NCBI RefSeq assembly: GCF_028683095.1
Contig: NZ_JAJUBC010000027.1
Coordinates: 1 to 64,000 of the forward strand
Length of the DNA: 64,000 bases
Direction of reading: 5' to 3'
Source of the DNA: Enterovibrio gelatinilyticus
GTDB lineage: Bacteria; Pseudomonadota; Gammaproteobacteria; Enterobacterales; Vibrionaceae
Numbering within the stretch: position 1 is the stretch's first letter; each line of letters begins with the position of its first letter. Made by a program: the position numbers and the translations under genes. Positions 20,202-29,744 of this stretch are shown piece after piece. The notes under the pieces were generated by a model that saw only the letters and a program-made list of their open reading frames with translations, did no database searches and was not told the origin of the DNA.

Positions 20202-21604
20202 TGCTGTGGATCTCTTTTTACTTCCCCGCCCTTCTGCTCAATACCTTGGAGCGTGATAACGGTTCGACACTGCCACTGATCATCCTATCGGGTAGCAATG
20301 GTTCCGTCTGTCAGGCCAATCAAAGCGCCTTTGAACATGGCATTACGCTTGGCAATGATTTAGGCACAGCCAGTGCGCTTTGCCATACATTGCATGTTGT
20401 GAATTACGATGGGAAAAACGAGGCTGAACGCTTATTGCAATTGGCTTCTGTGCTTTATCAAGTCAACGCCGACATTGTGCTTTATCCCCCAAATGGCTTG
20501 CTCATGAAAGTCTCCCCTATGCTCAAGCTCTATGGGTCTCTCGACCATTACTGGCATACCTTATTGCCGTTATTAACAAATGAAAACGTGACCTTTCACT
20601 TTGCGCTAAGTCCCTACCCTGAAGCTGCATTAAAACTGGCGCAAGCCAAGTCCGACAAAGGGTTTCTCACACCAGAATCCACACAAAGTGCTTTGGATGC
20701 ACTTAATGTTCGTCAATTGGGCTTTACCGACAAACAAGCCGTGCAATTTGAGCGCATGGGACTTCGCCAAGCCAAACAACTTTTTGCTTTACCCATTTCC
20801 TCTTTAGGGCAGCGATTTGGGAAAAGTGTGCCTGAACAACTTCGCGCTCTGACACAGACCCAAACCGCCAAGCAAACCTTTTACACACCGCCAGAGCACT
20901 TCCAGCAATCCATAGAGCTCTTACATGAGATAGCCAACAGCCAAACCCTGTGCTTCCCACTCCAACGCATGCTGAAAGAAATGGAGAAGTTTCTAGATGC
21001 CAGAGAGGCGGTGGTTCCGAATGTCATGCTGATATTCACCCAGCGTGAAAAGGATGACAAAACGCTGACGCTGTCGGCCGCGGCGCCTGAATCTCGCGCC
21101 AATCGATGGATGCCTTTACTCCAACTGCACTTAGAAAAACTCACACTCGATGCACCCGTTACCCATATCCGCCTTGAAGCGAGCACCTTGCTGCCCAAAC
21201 AATCCCCGACACAAGACTTATTCGCCGGAAAACGCGGGCAACTGACATCTGGCGAGCTCATTAGCCTTATGCAGGCAAAAGCGGGAAAGCAGGCGGTGTA
21301 TAGCTTAACGCTCAAAAACGATCATCGCCCTGAACATGCTTTTTGCCGACAGCCTCCATTACACGCCTGCGAACAAACACTACCCACTCATCTTCCATCG
21401 CGACCATCACTGCTGCACATGTCGCCACGGCCCCTGCTCGCTCGACCAGAGACATTAACAGGCCCTGAGCGCATCAGCGGAGGGTGGTGGGACAAAACCC
21501 CCATTCAACGCGATTATTTCATCGCACGTAATCAGCAAGGGCAATGGTGCTGGGTATTTCGAACGGCAACAGGCGAGTGGTTTGAGCATGGTCTTTTTTG
21601 CTAA
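20198..21604 (+). CDS. imuB: ImuB, catalytically inactive Y-family polymerase-like adaptor
   Basis: 468 residues. The N-terminal ~340 residues follow the Y-family fold but lack the acidic metal-binding residues expected in an active DinB, as is normal for ImuB. The QDLF motif around residue 345 fits the beta-clamp-binding site by which ImuB brings DnaE2 to the clamp. The C-terminus (GPERISGGWWD, RDYFIARNQQGQWCWVFR, GEWFEHGLF) is the ImuB signature. Start codons ATG-ATG overlap the imuA stop. Confidence 0.9.
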   Translation: MMLWISFYFPALLLNTLERDNGSTLPLIILSGSNGSVCQANQSAFEHGITLGNDLGTASALCHTLHVVNYDGKNEAERLLQLASVLYQVNADIVLYPPNGLLMKVSPMLKLYGSLDHYWHTLLPLLTNENVTFHFALSPYPEAALKLAQAKSDKGFLTPESTQSALDALNVRQLGFTDKQAVQFERMGLRQAKQLFALPISSLGQRFGKSVPEQLRALTQTQTAKQTFYTPPEHFQQSIELLHEIANSQTLCFPLQRMLKEMEKFLDAREAVVPNVMLIFTQREKDDKTLTLSAAAPESRANRWMPLLQLHLEKLTLDAPVTHIRLEASTLLPKQSPTQDLFAGKRGQLTSGELISLMQAKAGKQAVYSLTLKNDHRPEHAFCRQPPLHACEQTLPTHLPSRPSLLHMSPRPLLARPETLTGPERISGGWWDKTPIQRDYFIARNQQGQWCWVFRTATGEWFEHGLFC

Positions 21605-21615
21605 ACGGATTCAAC

Positions 21616-24600
21616 ATGACAAATAGCCCATCAGCTCAACACCCTTGGTTTGGCGAGTTACATTGTAAAAGTAACTACAGCTTTTTAACGGGAGCATCTC
21701 ACCCTGAAGAGTTGGTCTTTCGCGCTGAAACCTTGGGGTATAAAGCCCTCGCCATTACTGATGAATGTTCACTTGCTGGCGTAGTACGTGCTTACACCGC
21801 TATTCGGGATCAGCAACTCTCGCTCACACTCATTGTCGGATCGGAAATCACATACCAAGGAGAAAAATTGATTCTGCTTTGCCCGAGTCGAACGGCTTAT
21901 GGCGAATTGGCGCGGCTGATCACCCAAGCACGTATGCGCAGTGAAAAAGGGCATTATCAAGTTATGAGTGATGATTTTGACCATATCAAACACTGCCTGT
22001 GTATTTGGCTTCCAACGCTTGATCACGAACAAAACAACGAGAAAATGCCTTTCCAACATTGGCTAAAAAACAAGTTTGATGAGCGGCTCTGGATTGGCGC
22101 TGAACGTCTTCTACTGCCTGATGAATCCCGCTACCTTACCTTGATAGAAACACTGGCTAGCTCACTCGCCCTGCCAATCGTGTGCACCAATGATATTCTC
22201 ATGCACCACCCAAGACGCCAGCCTCTCCTTGATGTGCTAACTGCTATTCGTTTAAGAAAGCCGCTTCATGAGTGCGGACTGTCACTGCCTCGCAATGGAG
22301 AGCAAGCGCTAAAGCCTCTCGACAAAATCACTAAGCTCTATCCGCAAGCGTGGATACAAGAAACCGCCAGCATTGTTAAACGGTGCAACTTCTGTCTAAG
22401 CGAATTACGCTACGAATACCCTGCAGAGTTAGTTCCCGATGGGTACACGGTTAGTCATTACCTTCGCCACCTTGTTGAACAAGGTATCAAACTGCGATTT
22501 CCGGACGGCATTCGCCCTGATATTCGCGCCATCATTGAAAAAGAATTGGTGCTCATTGCGGAGCAAAAATATGAATTCTTTTTCCTCACCATTTACGACA
22601 TTGTTCAGTTTGCCAAATCACAGGGGATTTTGTACCAAGGGCGGGGATCGGCGGCGAATTCAGTGGTGTGTTACTGCCTAGAGATCACTGCGGTAAACCC
22701 CGACAAAGTTAATGTGCTATTCGAGCGCTTCATTTCCAAAGAACGCGATGAGCCCCCTGACATTGATGTGGATTTTGAACACGAGCGGCGTGAGGAAATC
22801 TTCCAGTATATTTACCAAAAATACGGTCGTCAGCGCGCCGCACTAGCTGCCACCGTGATCACTTATCGGTTTAAAAGTGCATTTCGAGATGTCGGAAAAG
22901 CATTAGGCATCAACGAAACACAACTCGATTACTACATCAAAAACCTTAACCACAGGGACAAAGAGCTCGATAAGGCCGAGCAACTCAAAGCGCTAGGATT
23001 AGACATTGAGTCTCATCACGGGCGTTGGTTATTGGAATTAGTGGAAGAGATACGCGGGTTTCCTCGCCATTTAAGCCAACACGTCGGTGGGTTCATTATT
23101 TCCGCTGGGCCATTGTATGAACTGGTTCCTATTGAAAATGCCGCCATGGCAGAACGAAGCGTGATCCAATGGGACAAAGACGACCTCGAATCTCTAGGAT
23201 TACTCAAAGTCGATATTCTGGCTTTGGGTATGCTAAGTGCTATTCGCAAGGCATTTGCGATAATTCGCCAGCATGATAAACGTGCCTTATCAATCTCAGA
23301 CATTACTGCCATGGGAGACGACCCACAAGTCTATCAACAGCTACAAAAGGGCGATTCCGTGGGTGTTTTTCAGGTGGAGTCCCGTGCGCAAATTAACATG
23401 CTGCCAAGGCTGAGACCCGCCTGCTATTACGATTTGGTTATACAGATAGCCATCGTGCGTCCTGGTCCAATCCAAGGGGACATGGTGCATCCTTACTTAA
23501 AACGTCGCTGGGGGAAAGAAGCTGTTTCCTATCCCTCAAAGGAGGTTGAGTCTGTACTTTCTCGCACCATGGGAGTGCCTATCTTTCAGGAGCAAGTGAT
23601 TCAACTCGCCATGGTGGCTGCGGGCTTCAGTGGCGGTGAAGCGGATCAACTCCGTCGTGCCATGGCGGCATGGAAGCGCAGTGGTAAGCTCGCACCGTTT
23701 CGCGAAAAGCTAATCAATGGGATGCAAGAACGAGGTTACGATATCGCGTTCGCGGAACAAATATTTAAGCAGATACAAGGCTTTGGTGAGTATGGTTTTC
23801 CCGAATCCCACAGTGCTTCTTTTGCTGTATTGGCATATACCTCGTCTTGGCTCAAACATTACTATCCGGTTGCCTTCTACTGCGCCTTGCTCAACAGCCA
23901 GCCCATGGGGTTTTATAGCCCCTCCCAGCTACTTCAAGATGCCAATCGTCATGGTGTGAAAATCCTACCGGTATGTGTGAACTGCAGCGATTGGGATCAC
24001 CAACAAGTTGTAGAGAACCACCAATACGCACTACGTTTGGGTCTTCGTCTTATAAATGGCTTTTCTGCGCAAGGGGGGGCATTACTTCTTTCCCATCGAC
24101 CCATTCACGGCTTTCAGCACATCAATGAACTGCGCCAATGTGGTATGAACAGGGGTGATCTCCAAGCACTCGCCAGTGCTAATGCCACGCAGGTTCTTGC
24201 TAACAATCGCTTTTCGGCGCGATGGCAAATGATGGACGACACCCACACTCTGCCATTGCTTGCGAATACCGCGCCTACAGATAATGACATACAAACCATT
24301 CAATCCCCCACTGCCATTGAGGATGTAATTGAAGACTATGCCGCAATCGGGCTCACGCTGGGTAAGCACCCCATTGCGTTATTAGATGAAAGTGGGAAAT
24401 TGGGAAAGCATCGCCTTGCCAGTGAACTCTCCACTGTCAAATCCGGATCTGCCGTAACAGTTGCTGGGATCGTGACTGGTCGCCAACGACCTGGTACCGC
24501 AAGTGGCGTCACTTTTATGACCTTGGAAGATCAAACCGGCAATATCAACGTGGTGGTGTGGTTAGCAACAGCAAGAGCGCAGAACACCCCGTTTGTCACA

Positions 24601-24729
24601 GCCAAAATATTAAAGATAAAAGGAATACTCGAACGCGAAGGTGAAGTCGTTCATATCATCGCAGGCCGTTTAATCGACATGACGTCAGCACTTGATCAGC
24701 TACTCATACAAGCGAGGGACTTTCATTGA
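21616..24729 (+). CDS. dnaE2: DnaE2 (ImuC), error-prone DNA polymerase III alpha-type subunit
   Basis: 1037 residues, translesion polymerase of the ImuABC system. Order: PHP domain from residue ~8 (HCKSNYSFLTGASHP), polymerase palm with the acidic motif PDIDVDFEH, fingers (GGEADQLRRAMAAWKR), helix-hairpin-helix and a C-terminal OB-fold ~940-1010 (VTVAGIVTGRQRPGTASG). Length is typical of DnaE2, which is shorter than replicative DnaE. The ATG at 21616 is used; the open frame reaches a TTG 18 bases earlier inside imuB. No frameshift or stop; appears intact. Pieces of a second, decayed dnaE2 lie at 28812-28928 and 34307-34362. Confidence 0.93.
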   Translation: MTNSPSAQHPWFGELHCKSNYSFLTGASHPEELVFRAETLGYKALAITDECSLAGVVRAYTAIRDQQLSLTLIVGSEITYQGEKLILLCPSRTAYGELARLITQARMRSEKGHYQVMSDDFDHIKHCLCIWLPTLDHEQNNEKMPFQHWLKNKFDERLWIGAERLLLPDESRYLTLIETLASSLALPIVCTNDILMHHPRRQPLLDVLTAIRLRKPLHECGLSLPRNGEQALKPLDKITKLYPQAWIQETASIVKRCNFCLSELRYEYPAELVPDGYTVSHYLRHLVEQGIKLRFPDGIRPDIRAIIEKELVLIAEQKYEFFFLTIYDIVQFAKSQGILYQGRGSAANSVVCYCLEITAVNPDKVNVLFERFISKERDEPPDIDVDFEHERREEIFQYIYQKYGRQRAALAATVITYRFKSAFRDVGKALGINETQLDYYIKNLNHRDKELDKAEQLKALGLDIESHHGRWLLELVEEIRGFPRHLSQHVGGFIISAGPLYELVPIENAAMAERSVIQWDKDDLESLGLLKVDILALGMLSAIRKAFAIIRQHDKRALSISDITAMGDDPQVYQQLQKGDSVGVFQVESRAQINMLPRLRPACYYDLVIQIAIVRPGPIQGDMVHPYLKRRWGKEAVSYPSKEVESVLSRTMGVPIFQEQVIQLAMVAAGFSGGEADQLRRAMAAWKRSGKLAPFREKLINGMQERGYDIAFAEQIFKQIQGFGEYGFPESHSASFAVLAYTSSWLKHYYPVAFYCALLNSQPMGFYSPSQLLQDANRHGVKILPVCVNCSDWDHQQVVENHQYALRLGLRLINGFSAQGGALLLSHRPIHGFQHINELRQCGMNRGDLQALASANATQVLANNRFSARWQMMDDTHTLPLLANTAPTDNDIQTIQSPTAIEDVIEDYAAIGLTLGKHPIALLDESGKLGKHRLASELSTVKSGSAVTVAGIVTGRQRPGTASGVTFMTLEDQTGNINVVVWLATARAQNTPFVTAKILKIKGILEREGEVVHIIAGRLIDMTSALDQLLIQARDFH

Positions 24730-25268
24730 GCGGTATAGACTGGCGATGAATCAGCCGAAGTAACCAGCAACAGACACATTTTAATTGCCAAAAAAAGCAT
24801 CGACATTTTCAACACCAACACAACGGTTAGAAAATTATTCAGTAAGAAATTTAATATAATTATTTTTGAACATCGTAAACTTTAATGCTTCAACATTATT
24901 CGCACCCTCCCAAAGACTTCACTTAATCATTAAAGTCTCGTTCTTGACTCCTGATACATATCATTCTTAACTTTCAAACACCTTTTCTATAATCCAAATT
25001 TAATTTGTCAACATTTATAATATGTCTCATGTTGCATGAGAAACCATGGGCTTATATCCACAAATACCAATCTCATTAATGTCCACATAATTAGACACTT
25101 TATTATTGACCGATAATTATTGTGAAGTTAGAGTTCAAAATTATTCAATTTACACTGGAGTTGGTGAACTAACTTTCACTCGAACATACTAAAAGACTCC
25201 CCTGTAATATCTCGTCTAATTCCAAATCAGACCAACGGATAAACAATCACAAATGGGACATCAATATC
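24730..25268. other. AT-rich intergenic region with an inverted repeat
   Basis: 539 bases without a supported gene, clearly more AT-rich than the SOS operon before it. It contains the inverted repeat TCTCATG-TTG-CATGAGA (25025-25041), a possible regulator site for the DUF1800 gene. This seems to be the left border of an accessory segment. Confidence 0.5.
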
Positions 25269-27035
25269 ATGAGTAATGCAATGCTGAATTTTTCTATCCG
25301 ACCGCGTACTTTAAGGTGGTTAGATCTATGCACTTTCGGACCTAAAAAAGGTGAAAGCGTAGACTTGTTAAATGAAAGCACGGTGACTTGGTTCAATGAC
25401 CAAGTTAGCCTTGATGAATCATCACATGAAACACAAACAGAACTACAAATTGGAGACGGGGTCGAATCAGACGCAAGGATTCGTGCATGGCTGGATATTG
25501 CTTTTTATAAACCCGACCAACTTAGACAACGTATCGCCTATGCACTAAGTCAGATTTTCGTTGTTTCCGATAAAGATGCCGAGCTGAGTGGCAGACAAAC
25601 TGCACTGGCAAATTACTATGACCTACTGGTAAAGAATGCTTTTGGTACATACAAAGATCTTCTTCGTGATGTTACTCGCTCGCCAGTCATGGGGCATTAC
25701 CTAACCATGGTTAACAACTCAAAAGATAACCCTGATGAAAACTATGCGCGAGAAATTCTCCAGTTGTTTTCTTGTGGACTTCATGAGAGGGAAATTGACC
25801 ATAACTTAGATGGGCTTGAAGCCACTTACAAACTTGATACCGATAACAAACGTATCCCTTGTTATACCGAAGATGACATTCGTGAACTAGCTCGAGTCTT
25901 CACAGGTTGGGTGAGAAATAATGATAGCTGGCATACCCCAATGATTCAGTTAGAAGACTCCGAAATCCGTGATTCAGAATCCAAGAGTTTATTTAATGGG
26001 ACACTTTTTTTTAATGCTGGTAATGAAAATTATGACGAAAATGAAGGTATAGACAATAGTGAAACAGATTTAGAAATACTACTAGAGGCTCTACAGAACC
26101 ATCCTTCCACCGCGATTAATATCTGCTATAAACTCATACAGCTTTTGGTTACATCAAATCCGAGCAGTGCTTACTTACAGCGTATCGTGGATGTGTTCAA
26201 TGATGGCACGGAAAAACTCGTAGAACTGGGCGACCCTGCTCCAGCGGCTGGAGAAGAGAAAGGCCAATTGAAAGCTGTTATTTGGGCAATTATTTCTGAC
26301 AATGAAGTTTATACTGCTCCTCCAACATATATGAGCAAAATTCGGGAGCCTTGGTTGTCGCTTGTATACATATATCGTGCCTTGAATGTCGACGTACTCC
26401 CTAACGTTGGAAATGGTGGGGACCAGTCTAATAAAAGAATTAAAAACAATTTGAGCTATTCCAAAACATGTAACCAATACCCACTTGGTTCTCCTTCTGT
26501 TTTTAATTTTTACTTACCTGATTATCAGCCAGTCGATTTGTTACCTTTTGAGTACAAAGATAGTAGCTTGACTTCACCGGAACTGCAGATAATGGATTGG
26601 TCACACATTGTCTCTGTTCAAAATCATATATTTGGCATGTTTAATAGGAATATTTCTTATGGCGAGGGAATCACCAATACAAACACTTGCCTAACTTCAA
26701 GTGATGGAGGGATTTATAACACCTATCAGAAGTTGCTATTTGTTGACATTGGGCCTTTTTATAATGCCGTTAAAGTGTCAGATAAAATTGGGTTTGTGAA
26801 TGCCGTCTCAACTCGGTTTTTTAACTCTCTCATGCCAAAAGATTTAGAAATCCAAATTATTGATGCATTCCCACGCGGAGATTTATCAGTGCAAGCCTCG
26901 AACTGGACACAAAGACTACTTTCGTTAGCTTTATCGTCTCCATACTTTCATGTGCAACAAAACCTAAATTCATTCCCTTATAGAACGACACTTCCTGAGC
27001 CTGCTGGTAGCGGTTATGTCAACTGCAATATCTAG
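25269..27035 (+). CDS. DUF1800-family protein
   Basis: 588 residues. The DUF1800 signature runs from about residue 60: ARIRAWLDIAFYKPDQLRQRIAYALSQIFVVS, then SPVMGHYLTMVNN and PDENYAREILQLFSCGLHE, followed by ELARVFTGW. Unlike many relatives no N-terminal signal peptide is visible. It stands 57 bases upstream of a DUF1501 gene; the two families are regularly found as neighbours and are thought to act together at or outside the membrane, but the biochemical activity is unknown. The gene is AT-richer and uses more A/T-ending codons than the flanking SOS genes, suggesting a different origin. Confidence 0.85.
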   Translation: MSNAMLNFSIRPRTLRWLDLCTFGPKKGESVDLLNESTVTWFNDQVSLDESSHETQTELQIGDGVESDARIRAWLDIAFYKPDQLRQRIAYALSQIFVVSDKDAELSGRQTALANYYDLLVKNAFGTYKDLLRDVTRSPVMGHYLTMVNNSKDNPDENYAREILQLFSCGLHEREIDHNLDGLEATYKLDTDNKRIPCYTEDDIRELARVFTGWVRNNDSWHTPMIQLEDSEIRDSESKSLFNGTLFFNAGNENYDENEGIDNSETDLEILLEALQNHPSTAINICYKLIQLLVTSNPSSAYLQRIVDVFNDGTEKLVELGDPAPAAGEEKGQLKAVIWAIISDNEVYTAPPTYMSKIREPWLSLVYIYRALNVDVLPNVGNGGDQSNKRIKNNLSYSKTCNQYPLGSPSVFNFYLPDYQPVDLLPFEYKDSSLTSPELQIMDWSHIVSVQNHIFGMFNRNISYGEGITNTNTCLTSSDGGIYNTYQKLLFVDIGPFYNAVKVSDKIGFVNAVSTRFFNSLMPKDLEIQIIDAFPRGDLSVQASNWTQRLLSLALSSPYFHVQQNLNSFPYRTTLPEPAGSGYVNCNI

Positions 27036-27092
27036 AGCCTTTTTGCAGATAAACACTCTTAGCAAAGTGATCAAAAAATTTGGAGATTTAAA

Positions 27093-28571
27093 ATGAAAGT
27101 AACAAGACGAAATTTTGTTCGAGGAATTGGCGCAACGGGTTTAGCTACTATGGTTCCCAGCATTAGCTTCAATGTGAATGCATCAACCAATGGCGATGAA
27201 AGCAATGGTGATTACAAAGCTCTAATTTGTGTTTTTTTGAAGGGTGGGAATGATTTTTTCCATCAAGTTGTGCCCAATGTTATTGAAGGCGACAACAATG
27301 TTTATAGCAAATATACTCAGAGAAGGAGCGCTTTTCTTCCCACCTCAGAAAGTACGAATGAACCAACGATAGAAGGTCAATACTGGGATGCTCAGCTTAA
27401 AGATGAAAACGGAAAATCCATCTTTATTCATAATGATATGAGTGAATTATCAACACTTTTCCAAACTGGAAACGCAAATGTCGTGCTTAATGTCGGCACT
27501 TTACTTCAAGACACTAACAATCAAAATCTGAGTACTGCGAAGCTACCTAGCAACTTGTTTGCACATAATAAACAGCAAGAAGCGTGGCAGAGAAGTTTCC
27601 TTAATAGTGACGGAGATGAAAGTAAAAACGGTTGGCTCGGTAGAGCAATTGATGAAATTCAGGACGATATAGACGGTGCAATTTCCAATAACTTCTATGG
27701 CGGTCCGCATGAGCTAATGGATTCTGAAAAAACTGAAGCGGTATACTTGAGTAAAAGTGGCTTCGACCCACTTCGCTTATCATTTGGAAGAATGGGGACG
27801 TATTACCAAAATATTTTTGGTATCAATTACCTTCACAGTCCGTCGGCGAGTTCCGTTTCACATCCTTCACCGTTAACAGCTGCTTATGCGAATGCGATGA
27901 AGAGTGCCCATTTTTACTCTGATAAATTGAGATCTATTTTTTCATCGAGTGACGTGCAGCCTGATGAATCCATTTCCTATAAATCAGGGAACACAGAATC
28001 TAACTTTGCTCTTCAGCTAAGAGCGGTAAGGCAAATGATTCAAGCTAGGAAATGTCTTGGGGGGACAAACGGAACCCGCCAGGTGTTTTTCGTTGAATTA
28101 GGCGGTTTTGATACTCATGCAGAACAAGAGCTAAGACAAAGTGATCTGATGAAAGAGTTTTCAACCGTGACTAATTTGTTTTATGCGTCTTTAGGAACCA
28201 TGAAAGATAGCGTCATGACAGGTACTTTGTCGGAATTTGGTCGAACTATGCATACCAATGATAGAAACGGGACAGATCATGGTTGGGGAGGAGGACAGTT
28301 TCTCTTTGGCCCCACTGTTGCACATCCAATTGAAGATGATATTGAGTCGAGAAGGTGTTTTGGCAAATACCCCGATTTCGATGAGGCAAGTGATGATGAT
28401 AACGGTGAGGGTAGACTTATCCCTAAGATTTCTCATGAAGAATATGCGGGCTATATGCTGAATTGGTTAGGCCTTGAAGCTCATCAGATTCAGGAGGTAT
28501 TTCCTTTACTGCGCAACGATCCGCATTTTGAAGTTATTTCCGCATCCGGCGTTGTAAACAACAATCTATAA
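27093..28571 (+). CDS. DUF1501-family Tat-exported protein
   Basis: 492 residues, with an alkaline-phosphatase-superfamily-like fold expected for the family. The twin-arginine signal TRRNFVRGIGATGLATMVPS at residues ~4-23 predicts folded export by Tat. Other family signatures: FLKGGNDFFHQVVP, VELGGFDTHAEQ, and the segment TLSEFGRTMHTNDRNGTDHGWGGG with conserved Glu, Arg and His. GGAG lies 8 bases before the ATG. Co-transcribed with the DUF1800 gene and closed by a strong GC-rich terminator. The substrate is unknown. Confidence 0.87.
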   Translation: MKVTRRNFVRGIGATGLATMVPSISFNVNASTNGDESNGDYKALICVFLKGGNDFFHQVVPNVIEGDNNVYSKYTQRRSAFLPTSESTNEPTIEGQYWDAQLKDENGKSIFIHNDMSELSTLFQTGNANVVLNVGTLLQDTNNQNLSTAKLPSNLFAHNKQQEAWQRSFLNSDGDESKNGWLGRAIDEIQDDIDGAISNNFYGGPHELMDSEKTEAVYLSKSGFDPLRLSFGRMGTYYQNIFGINYLHSPSASSVSHPSPLTAAYANAMKSAHFYSDKLRSIFSSSDVQPDESISYKSGNTESNFALQLRAVRQMIQARKCLGGTNGTRQVFFVELGGFDTHAEQELRQSDLMKEFSTVTNLFYASLGTMKDSVMTGTLSEFGRTMHTNDRNGTDHGWGGGQFLFGPTVAHPIEDDIESRRCFGKYPDFDEASDDDNGEGRLIPKISHEEYAGYMLNWLGLEAHQIQEVFPLLRNDPHFEVISASGVVNNNL

Positions 28572-28579
28572 GTAATCTT

Positions 28580-28603
28580 GGCCGGGGGTACCCCCGGCCT
28601 TTG
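28580..28603 (+). terminator. terminator of the DUF1800/DUF1501 operon
   Basis: Perfect 20-base palindrome GGCCGGGGGTACCCCCGGCC followed by TTTG, beginning 8 bases past the stop. Notably GC-rich within an AT-rich segment. Confidence 0.85.
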
Positions 28604-28811
28604 TGTTCTAGAGTGTGTAGCGACTACTCGAACGACTTCATTCCTTATCGATATCTCAACTTATAATCTTTCAAGACAAGCGCTAATTTTTATGGAGTGG
28701 TCTATTCTGCGGGTATCCTGCCAACTGGGGTTCAAGTCAGTATCGAACAAGAACAGGTATTTATTCGGAACAGGAAACGAATGATTTCCCCTCCCTGAAA
28801 ACATCGCTCAC

Positions 28812-28928
28812 TTTGCCAAATCAGGAGTCATTTTGTATTAAAGAACAGACTCTGCTGAACATTCAGTGGTGTGTTAGCACCTAGAGGTAACTTCGGTAAA
28901 CTCAAGCAAGGTAAATTCCCTGTTCGAT
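28812..28928 (+). pseudogene. decayed fragment of a second dnaE2 gene (internal piece)
   Basis: Read in frame from 28812 these 39 codons align without gaps to residues 332-370 of the intact DnaE2 in this window: 23 of 39 residues agree by my count (FAKS, ILY, SVVC, LE, VN, KVN, LF), with two in-frame stops (TAA at the 10th and TAG at the 22nd codon). DNA blocks such as TTTGCCAAATCA and TTCAGTGGTGTGTTA are identical. No convincing similarity continues on either side. The divergence indicates an old or separately derived copy and not a recent duplication. The rest of 28604-29135 shows no supported gene. Confidence 0.85.
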
Positions 28929-29135
28929 AGTTGTATAATTCGTGTTATCTAAAAATTTATTGCTTTCACACTGCTTTTCCCTTTCTTAACACTCTTTTCT
29001 TCTACTAAAAGCTCAGCCGCAAGCCCAGCGATATGATCAGTATCTCAATAATCTATCCAAAACTGCCGCCAGAAAGATCGAAATCACACATATGACGGAA
29101 GCTTAATGCAAAGCCAATCTAGAGGAATATCATCC

Positions 29136-29153
29136 CATCGAAACGTTTCGATG
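29136..29153. promoter_or_regulatory. LacI-family (RbsR) operator
   Basis: Perfect 18-base palindrome CATCGAAACGTTTCGATG with the central CGAAACGTTTCG core typical of PurR/RbsR-type operators. It lies 85 bases upstream of the rbsD start and is the obvious target of the RbsR encoded at the end of the same operon. Confidence 0.85.
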
Positions 29154-29238
29154 AGCTTTGTTCGATGAACAAAACAGCACGATTTGTCGCTCATCTTCTA
29201 TTCAATGTTGCAAGACGTGTAACCGAAAGGTCGATGTA

Positions 29239-29658
29239 ATGAAAAAAACAACTCTAATAAATTCTGATATTTCTTATTTGCTAGCGACGCTGGGCCATAC
29301 CGATGAGATCACTATTTGTGACGCGGGTTTGCCTATTCCCGATGCTGTTTCTCGTATCGACTTAGCGCTTACGCATGGCGTACCGAGTTTCATTGATACC
29401 GTTCGAGTAATCCTCACAGAGTCTCAAATCGAAGGGGTTGTGATGGCGGAAGAGTTTGCGACAGTGAGCCCTGAGCTATACCAAGCGCTCATGACTGAGC
29501 TAGAAGCAGAACAAGCGCGTTGCAACAAAACATTCAATATCCAATATGTCACTCACGAGCAATTCAAGTGCCGCACGCACGATAGCAAAGCGGTGATTCG
29601 CACGGGTGAATGTACGCCTTATGCCAACGTGATTTTTCAAGCTGGCGTTGTTTTCTAA
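29239..29658 (+). CDS. rbsD: D-ribose pyranase RbsD
   Basis: 139 residues, closely resembling E. coli RbsD. It interconverts ribopyranose and ribofuranose so that ribokinase receives the furanose. His20 and Asp28 (GHTDEITICDAGLPIP) are at the catalytic positions; ECTPYANVI is the C-terminal signature. The start MKKTTLINSD with GAAAGG upstream is chosen over an ATG 27 codons earlier, which begins next to the operator. First gene of a five-gene ribose operon. Confidence 0.95.
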   Translation: MKKTTLINSDISYLLATLGHTDEITICDAGLPIPDAVSRIDLALTHGVPSFIDTVRVILTESQIEGVVMAEEFATVSPELYQALMTELEAEQARCNKTFNIQYVTHEQFKCRTHDSKAVIRTGECTPYANVIFQAGVVF

Positions 29659-29744
29659 AGATTCCAAAAAACAAAATTTAAACGACAACCTGTTGCCGAA
29701 GGTGGCGAGTCACTGAATGTAACGGGAAGAATGGAAGGTACATA

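Noticed and set aside
28578-28784. Open frame after the DUF1501 terminator, considered as a small gene or an imuB remnant
   Set aside because: Begins within the terminator, has no ribosome site; the similarity of its end to the ImuB C-terminus (F-G-T-G-N-E, stop, F against F-R-T-A-T-G-E-W-F) is too short to support.
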